Assembly: GCF_003751945.1 (NCBI RefSeq)
Contig: NZ_RJKL01000001.1
Span: 124,001-188,000 of the forward strand
DNA from: Couchioplanes caeruleus
GTDB lineage: Bacteria; Actinomycetota; Actinomycetes; Mycobacteriales; Micromonosporaceae
Direction: 5' to 3'
Length of the DNA stretch: 64,000 nucleotides
The notes under the pieces were generated by a model that did not search any database, was not told the DNA's origin, and worked only from the letters and a program-made list of their open reading frames with translations. Made by a program: the position numbers and the translations under genes. Of the stretch, positions 41,712 through 50,385 are shown piece after piece. Numbering within the stretch: the first letter of the stretch is position 1; each line of letters begins with the position of its first letter.

Positions 41712-43187
41712 ATGACGACGGCCCTGCCCGTGGCGGTTCTTTCCTCACCGAGACGCGTCGCCCGCGACATGCGGCACCAGGAGCTGCGGGACGGCCGGCG
41801 CTGGCACCAGGACCCGTCGCCGACCGATCCCCGGACCGAGGGCATGCGCGACCGCGACCGGATCCTCTACTCCTCGGCGTGGATGCGGCTCACGGGCGTG
41901 ACGCAGGCGGTCAACTCCCGTCCCTCCGATCCGATCCTGCCGCACAACAGGATGACCCACAGCCTGCGCGTGGCCCAGGTGTCCCGGAGCATCGCCGAAC
42001 AGCTCCTGATCGGCGACACGGAGGCGGACATGGAGCGCCGGGACAAGCTGCGCGTGCTGGGCGGGCTGGACGTCGACGTCGCCGAGGCCGCCGGGTTCGC
42101 CCACGATCTGGGTCATGCGCCCTTCGGCCACGTGGGGGAGCGGATTCTCGACGAGGTGGCCCGGACGGAACTGGGACTCGCGGACGGGTTCGATCCGAAC
42201 GCCCAGACCCTGCGGATAGTCTCCCGGCTCGAGCGCAAGTATCAGGACGCTCCGGGAATGGACCTCACCAGCGCGACGCGCGCCGCCATTCTGAAGTACC
42301 CGTGGGTGCGCCGGCCGATGCTGGTGGACCACGACGACTTCGTCGAGGGGGATCCGGACTACCGCCGGCATTGGTGCAAGTTCAATGCGTACGCGGAGGA
42401 CGGCGCCGAGATTGCCGACGCCCGTTCCTTCTGCGATGCCCTTCCCGACGAGGTGCAGACCCTCGAGGCCTCGATCATGGACGTGGCCGACGACATCAGC
42501 TCGGCGATCCACGACCTGGAGGACTTCTTCCTCGCCCGTGTCGTCGACGTCGAGGCGGCACGGGAGCTGATCGATGACAGCTCGGAGACCGTCGTGTCTC
42601 TGAAGAGGAAGCTCGCCGCCGACTACGAGGCGTACTTCGACAAGTCCCTCATGGAGCAGGCGCTCGTCACCGTCCGTGAACTGCTGCTGCGGGCGGTTCC
42701 CCAGCCCTTCACCGGTCTCGCCGACGAGATCGGCCGGGTCCGTTGGCACTGCTCGCAGATGATCGGCGCATACATCGCCGATGTGCGTCTGGCGCCCGGA
42801 GCACCCGGCGAACCGCACTGGCCCGGCGGGCCGTTCATCGGTCTGAGCCGCCCGAAGTGGCACGAGATCCAGGTCCTGAAGGCCATCAGGGGCCACGTCC
42901 TCACGTCGCGGGTCGTCGGTGACCGCGAGATCGGGGAGAAGGCGACCCTGAGGTTGGTGGTGTTCCGGCTGGCGGAACTCCTGGAATCCGACCCCGCCCT
43001 GTTGCCGGGCCCGATGAAGCGCCTGGTGCGGTCCCTCGAGCAGGACCCGGCGTTCGACCGGGACCATTCGCTGCGCAGGCGACTCATCCCGGATTTCCTG
43101 TGCAGCCTCACCGACAGCCAGGTCGACGACCTCTTCGACTGGCTGCACGGCCGTCGGGTGCAGGGGACGGCCGACTGGGACGGGTGA
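41712..43187 (+). CDS. Deoxynucleotide triphosphohydrolase (dGTPase-type HD protein)
   Basis: 491 residues, ATG at 41712 with GAAGGG about 11 bases upstream. HD metal ligands are HNRMTHSLRVAQVSRSI (His) and GFAHDLGHAPFGHVGE (His-Asp), then the Asp in MDVADDISSAIHDLED. Hydrolyses dNTPs to nucleoside and tripolyphosphate. Such enzymes balance pools or, in some bacteria, starve phages of dNTPs. Its codon use is less GC-skewed than its neighbours in places, so transfer is possible. Paired here only by position with a helicase. Confidence 0.9.
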   Translation: MTTALPVAVLSSPRRVARDMRHQELRDGRRWHQDPSPTDPRTEGMRDRDRILYSSAWMRLTGVTQAVNSRPSDPILPHNRMTHSLRVAQVSRSIAEQLLIGDTEADMERRDKLRVLGGLDVDVAEAAGFAHDLGHAPFGHVGERILDEVARTELGLADGFDPNAQTLRIVSRLERKYQDAPGMDLTSATRAAILKYPWVRRPMLVDHDDFVEGDPDYRRHWCKFNAYAEDGAEIADARSFCDALPDEVQTLEASIMDVADDISSAIHDLEDFFLARVVDVEAARELIDDSSETVVSLKRKLAADYEAYFDKSLMEQALVTVRELLLRAVPQPFTGLADEIGRVRWHCSQMIGAYIADVRLAPGAPGEPHWPGGPFIGLSRPKWHEIQVLKAIRGHVLTSRVVGDREIGEKATLRLVVFRLAELLESDPALLPGPMKRLVRSLEQDPAFDRDHSLRRRLIPDFLCSLTDSQVDDLFDWLHGRRVQGTADWDG

Positions 43188-43189
43188 CC

Positions 43190-43537
43190 CTACGCGGGGG
43201 TTCTCCGGCGCAGGCCGGGGTGGCGGGCCTCCCAGGCCGCACGGACGCCGCGCGGCAGGTTGAGCTCGGGCCAGACCCGCACCAGGGTCGGCCCGTCGAG
43301 GTGGGCGCGCAGCTCGTCGATGCGGATCGCCTCGCGGAGCACGTTCTCGTACATCCACAGCAGCATCGTGTGCTCGCCGAGGTCGAAGGCGCGGTGGGGG
43401 TGCCACCAGAGGCGCAGCGGCAGCTCGACCAGGCCGCGGGTCGGACCGGTCAGCTCGGCGAGGGTTCCGGCGACCAGCACGGGCCGGTGCGGACGCGCGA
43501 GATGGACGACCGGGTCGTCGAGCGCGCGGGTGGACAT
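43190..43537 (-). CDS. Hypothetical protein, beta-rich
   Basis: 115 residues, not recognised. It has VVHLARPHRPVLVAGTLAEL and LRLWWHPHRAFDLGEHTMLLWMYENVLREA, then ends in an Arg-rich tail. TACGCT lies seven bases before the ATG, so it is likely leaderless. It is convergent with the dNTPase gene, the ends being 2 bp apart. Confidence 0.6.
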   Translation of the reverse strand: MSTRALDDPVVHLARPHRPVLVAGTLAELTGPTRGLVELPLRLWWHPHRAFDLGEHTMLLWMYENVLREAIRIDELRAHLDGPTLVRVWPELNLPRGVRAAWEARHPGLRRRTPA

Positions 43538-43544
43538 GGGGACC

Positions 43545-43550
43545 AGCGTA
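43545..43550 (-). promoter_or_regulatory. -10 element TACGCT for a leaderless gene
   Basis: On the minus strand TACGCT lies seven nucleotides before the ATG at 43537. The second copy of the CCTA-N3-TCCTAGGA motif begins 27 bp further upstream. Confidence 0.45.
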
Positions 43551-43577
43551 AACGCCGGCCGGCACCGCCGGGTAACC

Positions 43578-43594
43578 CCTAGGTTCCTAGGATG
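43578..43594. repeat. Copy 2 of the intergenic motif CCTA-N3-TCCTAGGA-YG
   Basis: Sequence cctaggttcctaggatg, 41-57 bp upstream of the minus-strand ATG at 43537. It contains two overlapping CCTAGG cores. Confidence 0.6.
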
Positions 43595-43668
43595 CTCTAC
43601 ACGCGGAGCGCCACCTCACCCCGAAACACGACGGCTACGCCGACTGCCGGACAAACAGCCGGGTCGGG

Positions 43669-44427
43669 TCAGTCTCCGGAGACCGAGCCGGAGAGGCGGG
43701 CGCGGACCACCAGTTGGTGCAGCGCCTCGACCGCCTCCGGGTCGGCGTGGTCCGGCAGGGTCGAGGACTCCCGGGCGGTCTCGAGCTCGGCACGCAGCCG
43801 GCTCACGTCCTCCGCCACCGCCTCGCGAAGATGCGGCGGGAAGGCGCCGTGCTCCGCCGCGCGCTTCATCGCGATCAGCTCCGGCACGTACGGCAGGTCG
43901 CAGAGCGCGCCGAGGTCCGCGACCACCTCGCCGGTGCGCATGAGGTGGATGCCGGTGTGCAGGACGCGCAGCGTGTACAGGGCGGGCTTGAGCTCGCCGG
44001 TCTTGGCGAACAGCCGTTCCTGGGTGGCGGCGAAGCCGAGGTAGTGGTGGGCGTGGTGCCGGGTGATCATCGCGGGCGCGAGCGCGATCAGTTCGCGGTG
44101 CACCGCCGAGGTCTTGACGACGAGCGGGGACAGCAATTGTTCGAGGACATAGCCGTTGCGGCTGTGGAACAGGCGGGCGAACTTGAGCAGGTCGTGGCTG
44201 ACCACGTCGAGCTCGACCCCGTCGCGCAAGCTGTCGGTGTTGATCGTTTCGGGGCCGGTACGCAGGCCGACGACGTCGGCCGCGGGCAGGAGGTGGCTCC
44301 CGCGCAGGTCGAGGTCGCTGTCGACGGAGGCGAAGCCGTAGAGGTGGGCGCCGCTGACCGTGACGAAGACGGTGGGATGGGGCAGGGCCACGGCTTCCGC
44401 GGCCCAGGCGGGCACGTCGACGGTCAT
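43669..44427 (-). CDS. DNA polymerase beta-type nucleotidyltransferase (RlaP/PF10127-like)
   Basis: 252 residues from the ATG at 44427, which overlaps the upstream stop (ATGA) and has GAGG seven bases before it. The active-site loop VSGAHLYGFASVDSDLDLRG gives the G-S/A-x-x-x-Y-G and DSDxD metal-binding pair. The rest is helical with HYLGFAATQERL and RVLHTGIHLMRTGEVV. It is the sister of the gene at 44424. In other bacteria relatives occur with RNA repair systems. Confidence 0.8.
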   Translation of the reverse strand: MTVDVPAWAAEAVALPHPTVFVTVSGAHLYGFASVDSDLDLRGSHLLPAADVVGLRTGPETINTDSLRDGVELDVVSHDLLKFARLFHSRNGYVLEQLLSPLVVKTSAVHRELIALAPAMITRHHAHHYLGFAATQERLFAKTGELKPALYTLRVLHTGIHLMRTGEVVADLGALCDLPYVPELIAMKRAAEHGAFPPHLREAVAEDVSRLRAELETARESSTLPDHADPEAVEALHQLVVRARLSGSVSGD

Positions 44428-45092
44428 GTCAGGCCTCTTTCGCGTACGCCGGTCAGCAGGGCGTCGACGCCTGCGCGGTCGGGCTCGTCCGGCAGGGTGG
44501 TGGCGGCCTCGGCCTCGGCCAGTTCGGCTTGCAGGTCTTCGGACCACGAGACCACGGATTCCCAGCTCTCACCACCGGTTTTGATCCGCAGGAGGCGCTC
44601 ACGCAGGGGGCTGACATCGACGAGGATCTCGCCGGTGCGCAGGACGTGGGCGCCGGCGTGCAGCAGGCGGATCATGTGCATGGCCTGTTTGTGGTTGGTC
44701 TCGCCGGTGCGGGCGCGCCGGGAAGCGACGCGTTTGAGCTGGTCGCGGGCGTACCCGCCGTACGTCTGGGCGACCTTGCGGGAGAGGAAGGCCGTGCGGG
44801 CCGCGCGCAGCTCGTGGCCGTCGGGGGTGGCGTGTTCGATCAGGGGTGACCAGAGCACTTCCAGGACCGTCGGGTTGGCCTGGAGGGCGAGGGTGCAGAA
44901 GCGTTCGATCTCCCAGGAGAACTGTTCCTCGCGCGGGCCGTCGAGGTGGGTGGGCGGCTTGTCGAGGTGCCAGAACGCGCGGGTCGGCGCGGCGAAGACG
45001 CCGCGGCGGTCGTGGTCGGAGTCCGGGTCGTCGAGGCCGTACGCGCGGGAGCCGACCACCACCGCGAGGATGGTGTGGGGCGGATAGGTCAC
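44424..45092 (-). CDS. DNA polymerase beta-type nucleotidyltransferase (RlaP/PF10127-like), first of pair
   Basis: 222 residues from a GTG placed by TAGGCT seven nucleotides upstream, predicting a leaderless message. The catalytic loop is VVVGSRAYGLDDPDSDHDRRGVF. As in its sister, a helical domain follows with KQAMHMIRLLHAGAHVLRTGEI. The duplication, tight coupling and shared helical domain suggest a heteromeric pair or a tandem duplication. No ligase or methyltransferase of an RNA repair system lies beside it. Confidence 0.8.
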   Translation of the reverse strand: MTYPPHTILAVVVGSRAYGLDDPDSDHDRRGVFAAPTRAFWHLDKPPTHLDGPREEQFSWEIERFCTLALQANPTVLEVLWSPLIEHATPDGHELRAARTAFLSRKVAQTYGGYARDQLKRVASRRARTGETNHKQAMHMIRLLHAGAHVLRTGEILVDVSPLRERLLRIKTGGESWESVVSWSEDLQAELAEAEAATTLPDEPDRAGVDALLTGVRERGLT

Positions 45093-45099
45093 ATGCCAC

Positions 45100-45105
45100 A
45101 GCCTA
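45100..45105 (-). promoter_or_regulatory. -10 element TAGGCT of the nucleotidyltransferase pair
   Basis: Minus-strand TAGGCT lies seven nucleotides before the GTG at 45092. A TTGTCC lies 13 bp further upstream, closer than ideal. Confidence 0.5.
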
Positions 45106-45152
45106 GGTGGAGTGACCGGGACAACCCCGCTGGTAGGTTGTCCGCAGCCGTA

Positions 45153-45272
45153 CCACCCACGCGGGAGAGACCGCCGGTTCGCCGGTGGCGCCGAAGGGGC
45201 AAATCCTCCCCGGAACCTCTCAGGCAAAAGGACCGCGGGGGCAGGCGACTCTGGAGTGCGCTCGTGGGTATG
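45153..45272 (+). ncRNA. Glycine riboswitch (single aptamer) upstream of gcvP
   Basis: The conserved aptamer blocks are all present: gcgggagagacc at 45161, gcgccgaaggggcaaa at 45188, ctctcaggcaaaaggacc at 45217, and ggcgactctggag at 45244. Flanking cccacg and cgtggg (about 45156 and 45262) can pair to close the element. Only one aptamer is present instead of the usual tandem. It ends about 50 nt before the gcvP start. Glycine binding would be expected to switch on gcvP; the mechanism (terminator or ribosome access) is not evident from the short spacer. Confidence 0.92.
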
Positions 45273-45318
45273 ACAGAGGGGGAGGTTGCCCGTCGACCTC
45301 GTTGCCTCTGGAGCCGCC

Positions 45319-48123
45319 ATGACGTTCGCACTTCGCCACATCGGTCCCGATCCGGACGCGCAGACCCAGATGCTCAAGGCCATCGGGTACGCGTCGCTGG
45401 ACGCGCTGATGGACGCCGCGATCCCGGAGGTGATCCGCTGGCACGGCACGCTGGCGCTGCCGCCGGCCGCCTCCGAGGAGGAGACGATCGCCGAGCTGCG
45501 GGAGATCGCCGGGCGTAACGCGGTCACCACGTCGATGATCGGGCTGGGCTACTACGGCACGGTGACGCCGGCGGTGATCCGGCGCAACGTGATGGAGAAC
45601 CCGGCGTGGTACACGGCGTACACGCCGTACCAGCCGGAGATCAGCCAGGGGCGCCTGGAGGCGCTGCTGAACTTCCAGACGATGGTCACCGACCTGACGG
45701 GCATGGCCACGGCGAACGCGTCGATGCTGGACGAGGGCACGGCGGTCGCGGAGGCGATGACGCTGGCCCGTCGGTCGTCGAAGAGCAAGAGCAACGTGTA
45801 CGCGGTGGATGCGGACACGCTGCCGCAGACCCTGGCGGTGCTGCGGACCCGGGCGGAGCCGCTGGGCATCGAGCTGCGCCTGGTGGATCTGGATGCGGGC
45901 GGGGAGCTGCCGGCGGAGTACTTCGGGCTGCACCTGCAGTATCCGGGTGCCTCCGGCGCGGTGCGCGACCACGCGCCGCTGGTCGAGGCGGCCCACGCGG
46001 CGGGTGCGCTGGTGACGGTGGCAGCGGATCTGCTGGCGCTGGCGTTGCTGCGGGCGCCGGGTGAGATCGGGGCGGACATCGCGGCCGGGACGACGCAGCG
46101 GTTCGGCGTGCCGCTGGGCTTCGGCGGTCCGCACGCCGGGTATCTGGCGGTGCGCGCCGGGCTGGAGCGTTCGCTGCCGGGCCGGCTGGTCGGCGTGTCC
46201 CGGGACGCGGACGGTGCCCCGGCCTACCGGCTCGCCCTGCAGACGCGGGAGCAGCACATCCGCCGGGAGCGGGCGACGAGCAACATCTGCACCGCGCAGG
46301 TCCTGCTGGCGGTCATGGCGAGCATGTACGCGGTCTACCACGGCCCGCGAGGACTGCGGGCGATCGCGCAGCGGGTCCACGATCACGCGCTGGCGCTGGC
46401 GGGTGGCCTGGCGGCGGCGGGTGTCGAGGTGGCGCACGCGGCGTTCTTCGACACGGTGACCGCGGTGGTGCCGGCGCGGGCGGCGGCCGTGGTCGCGGCC
46501 GCGGCCGAGGCGGGCATCGATCTGCGCTTCGTCGACGAGGACCGGGTGTCGGTCTCGTGCGACGAGACGACCACGGCGGCGGTCGTGGCGGACGTCCTGG
46601 CGGCCTTCGGTGCCGCGCCGGCCGTGGCCGCGCAGTGCGGTGCGCGCCCGCTCGCGCGCACGACGGACTACCTGACCCATCCGGTGTTCTCGACGCACCA
46701 TTCGGAGACGGCGATGCTGCGCTACCTGCGCCGGCTGTCCGATTCCGACTATGCGCTGGACCGGGGCATGATCCCGTTGGGCTCGTGCACGATGAAGCTG
46801 AACGCGACCACGGAGATGGAGCCGGTCACCTGGCCGGAATTCGCGGACATCCATCCGTTCGCGCCGGCGTCGCGGACGGCGGGCTACGAGGCTCTCGTCG
46901 CGCAGCTCGAGGCCTGGCTGGCGGAGATCACCGGTTACGACGCGGTGAGCGTGCAGCCGAACGCGGGTTCGCAGGGTGAGCTGGCGGGCCTGCTGGCGAT
47001 CCGGGGCTACCACCGCGCCCGCGGGGACGTGCATCGCGACGTGTGCCTGATCCCGTCGAGCGCGCACGGCACGAACGCGGCCAGCGCGGTGATGGCGGGC
47101 ATGCGGGTGGTCGTGGTGGCCTGCGACGACAACGGCAACGTGGACCTGGCCGACCTGGACGCGAAGATCGCCAAGCACCGTGACGCGCTCGCCGCGATCA
47201 TGGTGACGTACCCGTCGACGCACGGCGTGTACGAGCGGGGCATCGCGGAGCTGTGCGGCAAGGTGCACGACGCGGGCGGGCAGGTCTACGTCGACGGCGC
47301 GAACCTGAACGCGCTGGTCGGGTTCGCCCGCCCGGGCAAGTTCGGCGCGGACGTGTCGCATCTGAACCTGCACAAGACGTTCTGCATCCCGCACGGCGGC
47401 GGCGGCCCCGGCGTGGGTCCGGTGGCGGTGCGCTCGCACCTGGCGGAGTTCCTGCCGGGTGACCCGCTGGAGCCGGGCGATCACCATGCGGTGTCGGCGG
47501 CGGCGCACGGTTCGGCGGGGATCCTGCCGATCTCGTGGGCGTACCTGCGGATGATGGGGCCGGACGGCCTGGCGCAGGCGACGTCGGTGGCGGTGCTGGC
47601 GGCGAACTACGTGGCGGTGCGCCTGCGCGAGCACTACCCGGTGCTGTACGCGGGCAACGAGGGCCTCGTCGCGCACGAGTGCATCCTGGACCTGCGGCCG
47701 ATCACGAAGGCGACGGGCGTGTCGGTGGACGACGTGGCGAAGCGGTTGATCGACTACGGCTTCCACGCGCCGACGATGTCGTTCCCGGTGGCGGGCACGC
47801 TGATGGTGGAGCCGACCGAGAGCGAGGATCTGGCGGAGCTGGACAGGTTCTGCGCGGCGATGATCGCGATCAAGGGTGAGATCGACCGGGTGGCGGCGGG
47901 GGAGTGGCCGCGGGACGACAACCCGTTGCACCACGCCCCGCACACGGCGGCGGCGGTGTCGGCGGACGAGTGGCCGCACGCGTATCCGCGGTCGCTGGCC
48001 GGGTTCCCGGAGGGTGTGGACCGGGCGGCGAAGTACTGGCCGCCGGTGCGTCGCATCGACGGTGCCTACGGGGACCGGAACCTGGTGTGCTCCTGCCCGT
48101 CGCCGGAGGCGTTCGAGGACTGA
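45319..48123 (+). CDS. gcvP: Glycine dehydrogenase (decarboxylating), glycine cleavage P protein
   Basis: 934 residues, the full single-chain length. ATG at 45319 with CTGGAG upstream. Decarboxylates glycine with PLP and passes the aminomethyl group to GcvH. The N-terminal half has [20 protein letters not shown]; the C-terminal catalytic half has [20 protein letters not shown] and the PLP Lys in [18 protein letters not shown]. Preceded by a glycine riboswitch. gcvT is not in the window. Confidence 0.97.
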   Translation: MTFALRHIGPDPDAQTQMLKAIGYASLDALMDAAIPEVIRWHGTLALPPAASEEETIAELREIAGRNAVTTSMIGLGYYGTVTPAVIRRNVMENPAWYTAYTPYQPEISQGRLEALLNFQTMVTDLTGMATANASMLDEGTAVAEAMTLARRSSKSKSNVYAVDADTLPQTLAVLRTRAEPLGIELRLVDLDAGGELPAEYFGLHLQYPGASGAVRDHAPLVEAAHAAGALVTVAADLLALALLRAPGEIGADIAAGTTQRFGVPLGFGGPHAGYLAVRAGLERSLPGRLVGVSRDADGAPAYRLALQTREQHIRRERATSNICTAQVLLAVMASMYAVYHGPRGLRAIAQRVHDHALALAGGLAAAGVEVAHAAFFDTVTAVVPARAAAVVAAAAEAGIDLRFVDEDRVSVSCDETTTAAVVADVLAAFGAAPAVAAQCGARPLARTTDYLTHPVFSTHHSETAMLRYLRRLSDSDYALDRGMIPLGSCTMKLNATTEMEPVTWPEFADIHPFAPASRTAGYEALVAQLEAWLAEITGYDAVSVQPNAGSQGELAGLLAIRGYHRARGDVHRDVCLIPSSAHGTNAASAVMAGMRVVVVACDDNGNVDLADLDAKIAKHRDALAAIMVTYPSTHGVYERGIAELCGKVHDAGGQVYVDGANLNALVGFARPGKFGADVSHLNLHKTFCIPHGGGGPGVGPVAVRSHLAEFLPGDPLEPGDHHAVSAAAHGSAGILPISWAYLRMMGPDGLAQATSVAVLAANYVAVRLREHYPVLYAGNEGLVAHECILDLRPITKATGVSVDDVAKRLIDYGFHAPTMSFPVAGTLMVEPTESEDLAELDRFCAAMIAIKGEIDRVAAGEWPRDDNPLHHAPHTAAAVSADEWPHAYPRSLAGFPEGVDRAAKYWPPVRRIDGAYGDRNLVCSCPSPEAFED

Positions 48124-48137
48124 GATTCGGCGCGCCG

Positions 48138-48161
48138 GGCCGGTGGGCGTTTTCACCGGCC
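48138..48161 (+). terminator. Hairpin terminator candidate after gcvP
   Basis: ggccggtg and caccggcc pair around an 8-nt ggcgtttt loop, 15 bp after the gcvP stop. Confidence 0.5.
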
Positions 48162-48268
48162 GGTGTCGCGCCGGAAGACCGGTCCGGGCCGGTGTGCGCG
48201 GCGCCGTCGGGCCTGGCCTGGCGGTGTCGCGCCGGGCCGGCCGGCCCTCGGTGTGCGGGAGGGGCCGG

Positions 48269-48469
48269 TCAGGCGGCGAGGGCGTGCCGGGCGGGGCCGC
48301 GGTGTGGTTCGATCTTGCTGCCGTCGGGCAGGAGTTCGCCGGTGTCCTCGAAGAGGATGACGCCGTTGCAGAGCAGGCTCCATCCCTGCTCGGGGAAGGT
48401 CGCCACGATGCGGGCCGCCTCGCGGTCCACAGCCTCAGCGGAGGGACAGGTGACTTGGTGCTGGCACAT
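48269..48469 (-). CDS. DUF5999 family protein
   Basis: 66 residues. The family-typical start MCQHQVTCPSAEAVDREAAR and GWSLLCNGVILFEDTGELLP are both present, with three conserved Cys. A small actinobacterial protein of unknown function. A putative Shine-Dalgarno sequence is not obvious. Confidence 0.85.
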   Translation of the reverse strand: MCQHQVTCPSAEAVDREAARIVATFPEQGWSLLCNGVILFEDTGELLPDGSKIEPHRGPARHALAA

Positions 48470-48591
48470 CGAAGGTCTCCGTGTCGGGGGTTGTGTCGTT
48501 CTTCACATCAACGGTGGCGAACACTACTCCCATCGGAACGAGTCCGGGTGGAGCGAGTGACGGTGCCCCATTGAGCGAATCCACTGTTCAG

Positions 48592-49842
48592 ATGTTCCAC
48601 GGCGGCCGTGGATACGACCACTGTGCGACAGCCGCGCCAGCCCTTCCACCGGGTTCTCCGGCCTCCTGCCAGCGTCGTCACCGTCCGTCATGCCGGTACG
48701 AGTGGTACCTGAGTGACGGTGGTGACCCTGCTGAGCTTCTGACAGCGTGGCTCGAGGACAACGGACTGCCGGTGCGAAAATTGGGCCGAACGGCCAGTGG
48801 TTTTCACCCGTTCGGCGCCGGGACCCCCTGCGGATCGTCACTGTACGTATCGGCCGCGGCCGGTTCGGTGATGGCCGGCGGGGCGTACGGACGGCCGAGC
48901 CCAGTGCCTGGAATCCCCGACGTGGTAGCGGTTCTCTACCGGCACGCCGACGGCGACACGCCTCCGCCGGGCCACCTCCCGGCGCTGCCGAGTGGTGACG
49001 CTGCGTCGCCACCGGCCGACTGGGCCCTCGGCCCCTGGGAGGACAGCTGGACCCGGCAGGAACACGCACACGCGGTCCGTCAGGTCCGTGCGGCCATCCG
49101 CCGGGGGGACGTCTATCAGGTCAACGTCGTAGGGCACATGAGCGCCCCGTACACGGGAGATCCCGGCCCGGCCATACAGCGGGTAACCAAACTGCCCGGC
49201 GCGCGGTATGGCGGGATTCTGACAGGGCGGGACTGGGCCATCGCGACGGCCTCGCCGGAGACCCTGGTGGAGGTCCGGGACGGCCGGGTCGTCACGCGGC
49301 CCATCAAGGGCACCCGAGCGGCGACCGCCGAGGGCCGCCGCGAGCTGCTCGCCTCCGCCAAGGAGCGGGCCGAGCACGTGATGATCGTGGACCTGGAGCG
49401 CAACGACCTGTCCCGGCTGGACGGCGTCGGCCCGGTGCGGGTGGACGAGCTGTTCGCCGTGCGCCGCTGGTCCGGCCTCTGGCAGGCCGAGTCGCAGGTC
49501 TCCGCGCCGGTCGAGGGCGACCTCGGCCTGGCCGGGCTGCTGCGCGCGGTGTGCCCGGGCGGCTCGGTGACCGGCGCGCCCAAGCTGGCCGCCCTGGACG
49601 TGATCGCCGGGCTGGAGCCGGTCGGGCGCGGCGTCAGCATGGGCGCCCTGGGCTGGGTCGGCACCGACCACCTCGACCTCGGGCTCACCATCCGCACCGC
49701 TGCGGTCACCGGCGGCCGGGTGCATCTCTGGGCCGGTGGCGGCATCACCTGGGACAGCGACCCGGAGGCGGAGGTGGACGAGGCGGCCGCCAAGGCGGGC
49801 CCCATCCGGTCGGCGCTGGCCGGCAGCGGACCCGGGCAGTAA
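48592..49842 (+). CDS. pabB: Aminodeoxychorismate synthase component I (chorismate-binding)
   Basis: 416 residues from the ATG at 48592; the frame is open back to 48481, and homology starts only at RYEWYLSDGGDP (about residue 39), so the true start is unsettled. The catalytic Lys of aminodeoxychorismate synthase is in PIKGTR (anthranilate synthases have PIAGT). AEHVMIVDLERNDLSR and GSVTGAPK follow. No glutaminase domain is fused. It makes the precursor of p-aminobenzoate for folate. Upstream of the deformylase gene. Confidence 0.85.
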   Translation: MFHGGRGYDHCATAAPALPPGSPASCQRRHRPSCRYEWYLSDGGDPAELLTAWLEDNGLPVRKLGRTASGFHPFGAGTPCGSSLYVSAAAGSVMAGGAYGRPSPVPGIPDVVAVLYRHADGDTPPPGHLPALPSGDAASPPADWALGPWEDSWTRQEHAHAVRQVRAAIRRGDVYQVNVVGHMSAPYTGDPGPAIQRVTKLPGARYGGILTGRDWAIATASPETLVEVRDGRVVTRPIKGTRAATAEGRRELLASAKERAEHVMIVDLERNDLSRLDGVGPVRVDELFAVRRWSGLWQAESQVSAPVEGDLGLAGLLRAVCPGGSVTGAPKLAALDVIAGLEPVGRGVSMGALGWVGTDHLDLGLTIRTAAVTGGRVHLWAGGGITWDSDPEAEVDEAAAKAGPIRSALAGSGPGQ

Positions 49843-49878
49843 CGAGTGACAGGGCTGCCGGTGCATACCGCTCATCGA

Positions 49879-49884
49879 TAGGAT
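49879..49884 (+). promoter_or_regulatory. -10 element TAGGAT of the deformylase gene
   Basis: TAGGAT lies six nucleotides before the ATG at 49891. The GGAG between them would be lost from the message if transcription starts at the A of ATG. Confidence 0.5.
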
Positions 49885-49890
49885 CGGAGT

Positions 49891-50385
49891 ATGACTGTGC
49901 GTCCCATCCGGCTCTTCGGCGATCCCGTGCTCCGCACCCCGGCCGAGCCCGTGACCGTTTTCGACGACGAGCTGCGCCGGCTCGTCGCCGACCTGGAGGA
50001 CACCGTGCGCGAGCCCGGTCGAGCCGGTGTCGCCGCACCTCAGATCGGGGTGGGTCGGCGAGTGTTCTCCTATAACGTCGACGGCGTCGTGGGTCACCTT
50101 GTCAACCCGGTCTTGTCCGATCTCGACGGGGAGCAGGACGACGAGGAGGGCTGCCTGTCGCTGCCCGGCATGGGCTTCGCGACGCCGCGGGCGATGACGG
50201 TCACCGCGACCGGCTTCGACAAGCACGGCGAGCCGCTGACGATCGCGGGCACCGGCTTCCTGGCGCGGGCGCTGCAGCATGAGACGGACCACCTCGACGG
50301 CCGCCTCTACATCGACACGCTGACCGGGGACACCCGTCGCCAGGCACTGCGGGAGCTGCGCCGCACCCGCCCCATGCCGGCATGA
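49891..50385 (+). CDS. def: Peptide deformylase
   Basis: 164 residues. Removes the formyl group from nascent proteins. All three motifs are present: GVAAPQIGVG (motif 1), EEGCLSLPG with the metal Cys, and QHETDHLDG (HExxH variant HETDH). The gene overlaps the methyltransferase by ATGA. Likely leaderless. Confidence 0.95.
   Translation: MTVRPIRLFGDPVLRTPAEPVTVFDDELRRLVADLEDTVREPGRAGVAAPQIGVGRRVFSYNVDGVVGHLVNPVLSDLDGEQDDEEGCLSLPGMGFATPRAMTVTATGFDKHGEPLTIAGTGFLARALQHETDHLDGRLYIDTLTGDTRRQALRELRRTRPMPA

Noticed and set aside
45220..48156. A 978-residue minus-strand open frame opposite gcvP
   Set aside because: Shadow of gcvP; Arg/His-rich, also runs through the riboswitch.
48481..48591. Start of the pabB-like gene at 48481
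   Set aside because: No similarity in the first 37 residues and the segment is Thr/Ser/Gly-rich as in noncoding DNA; kept as an open question.
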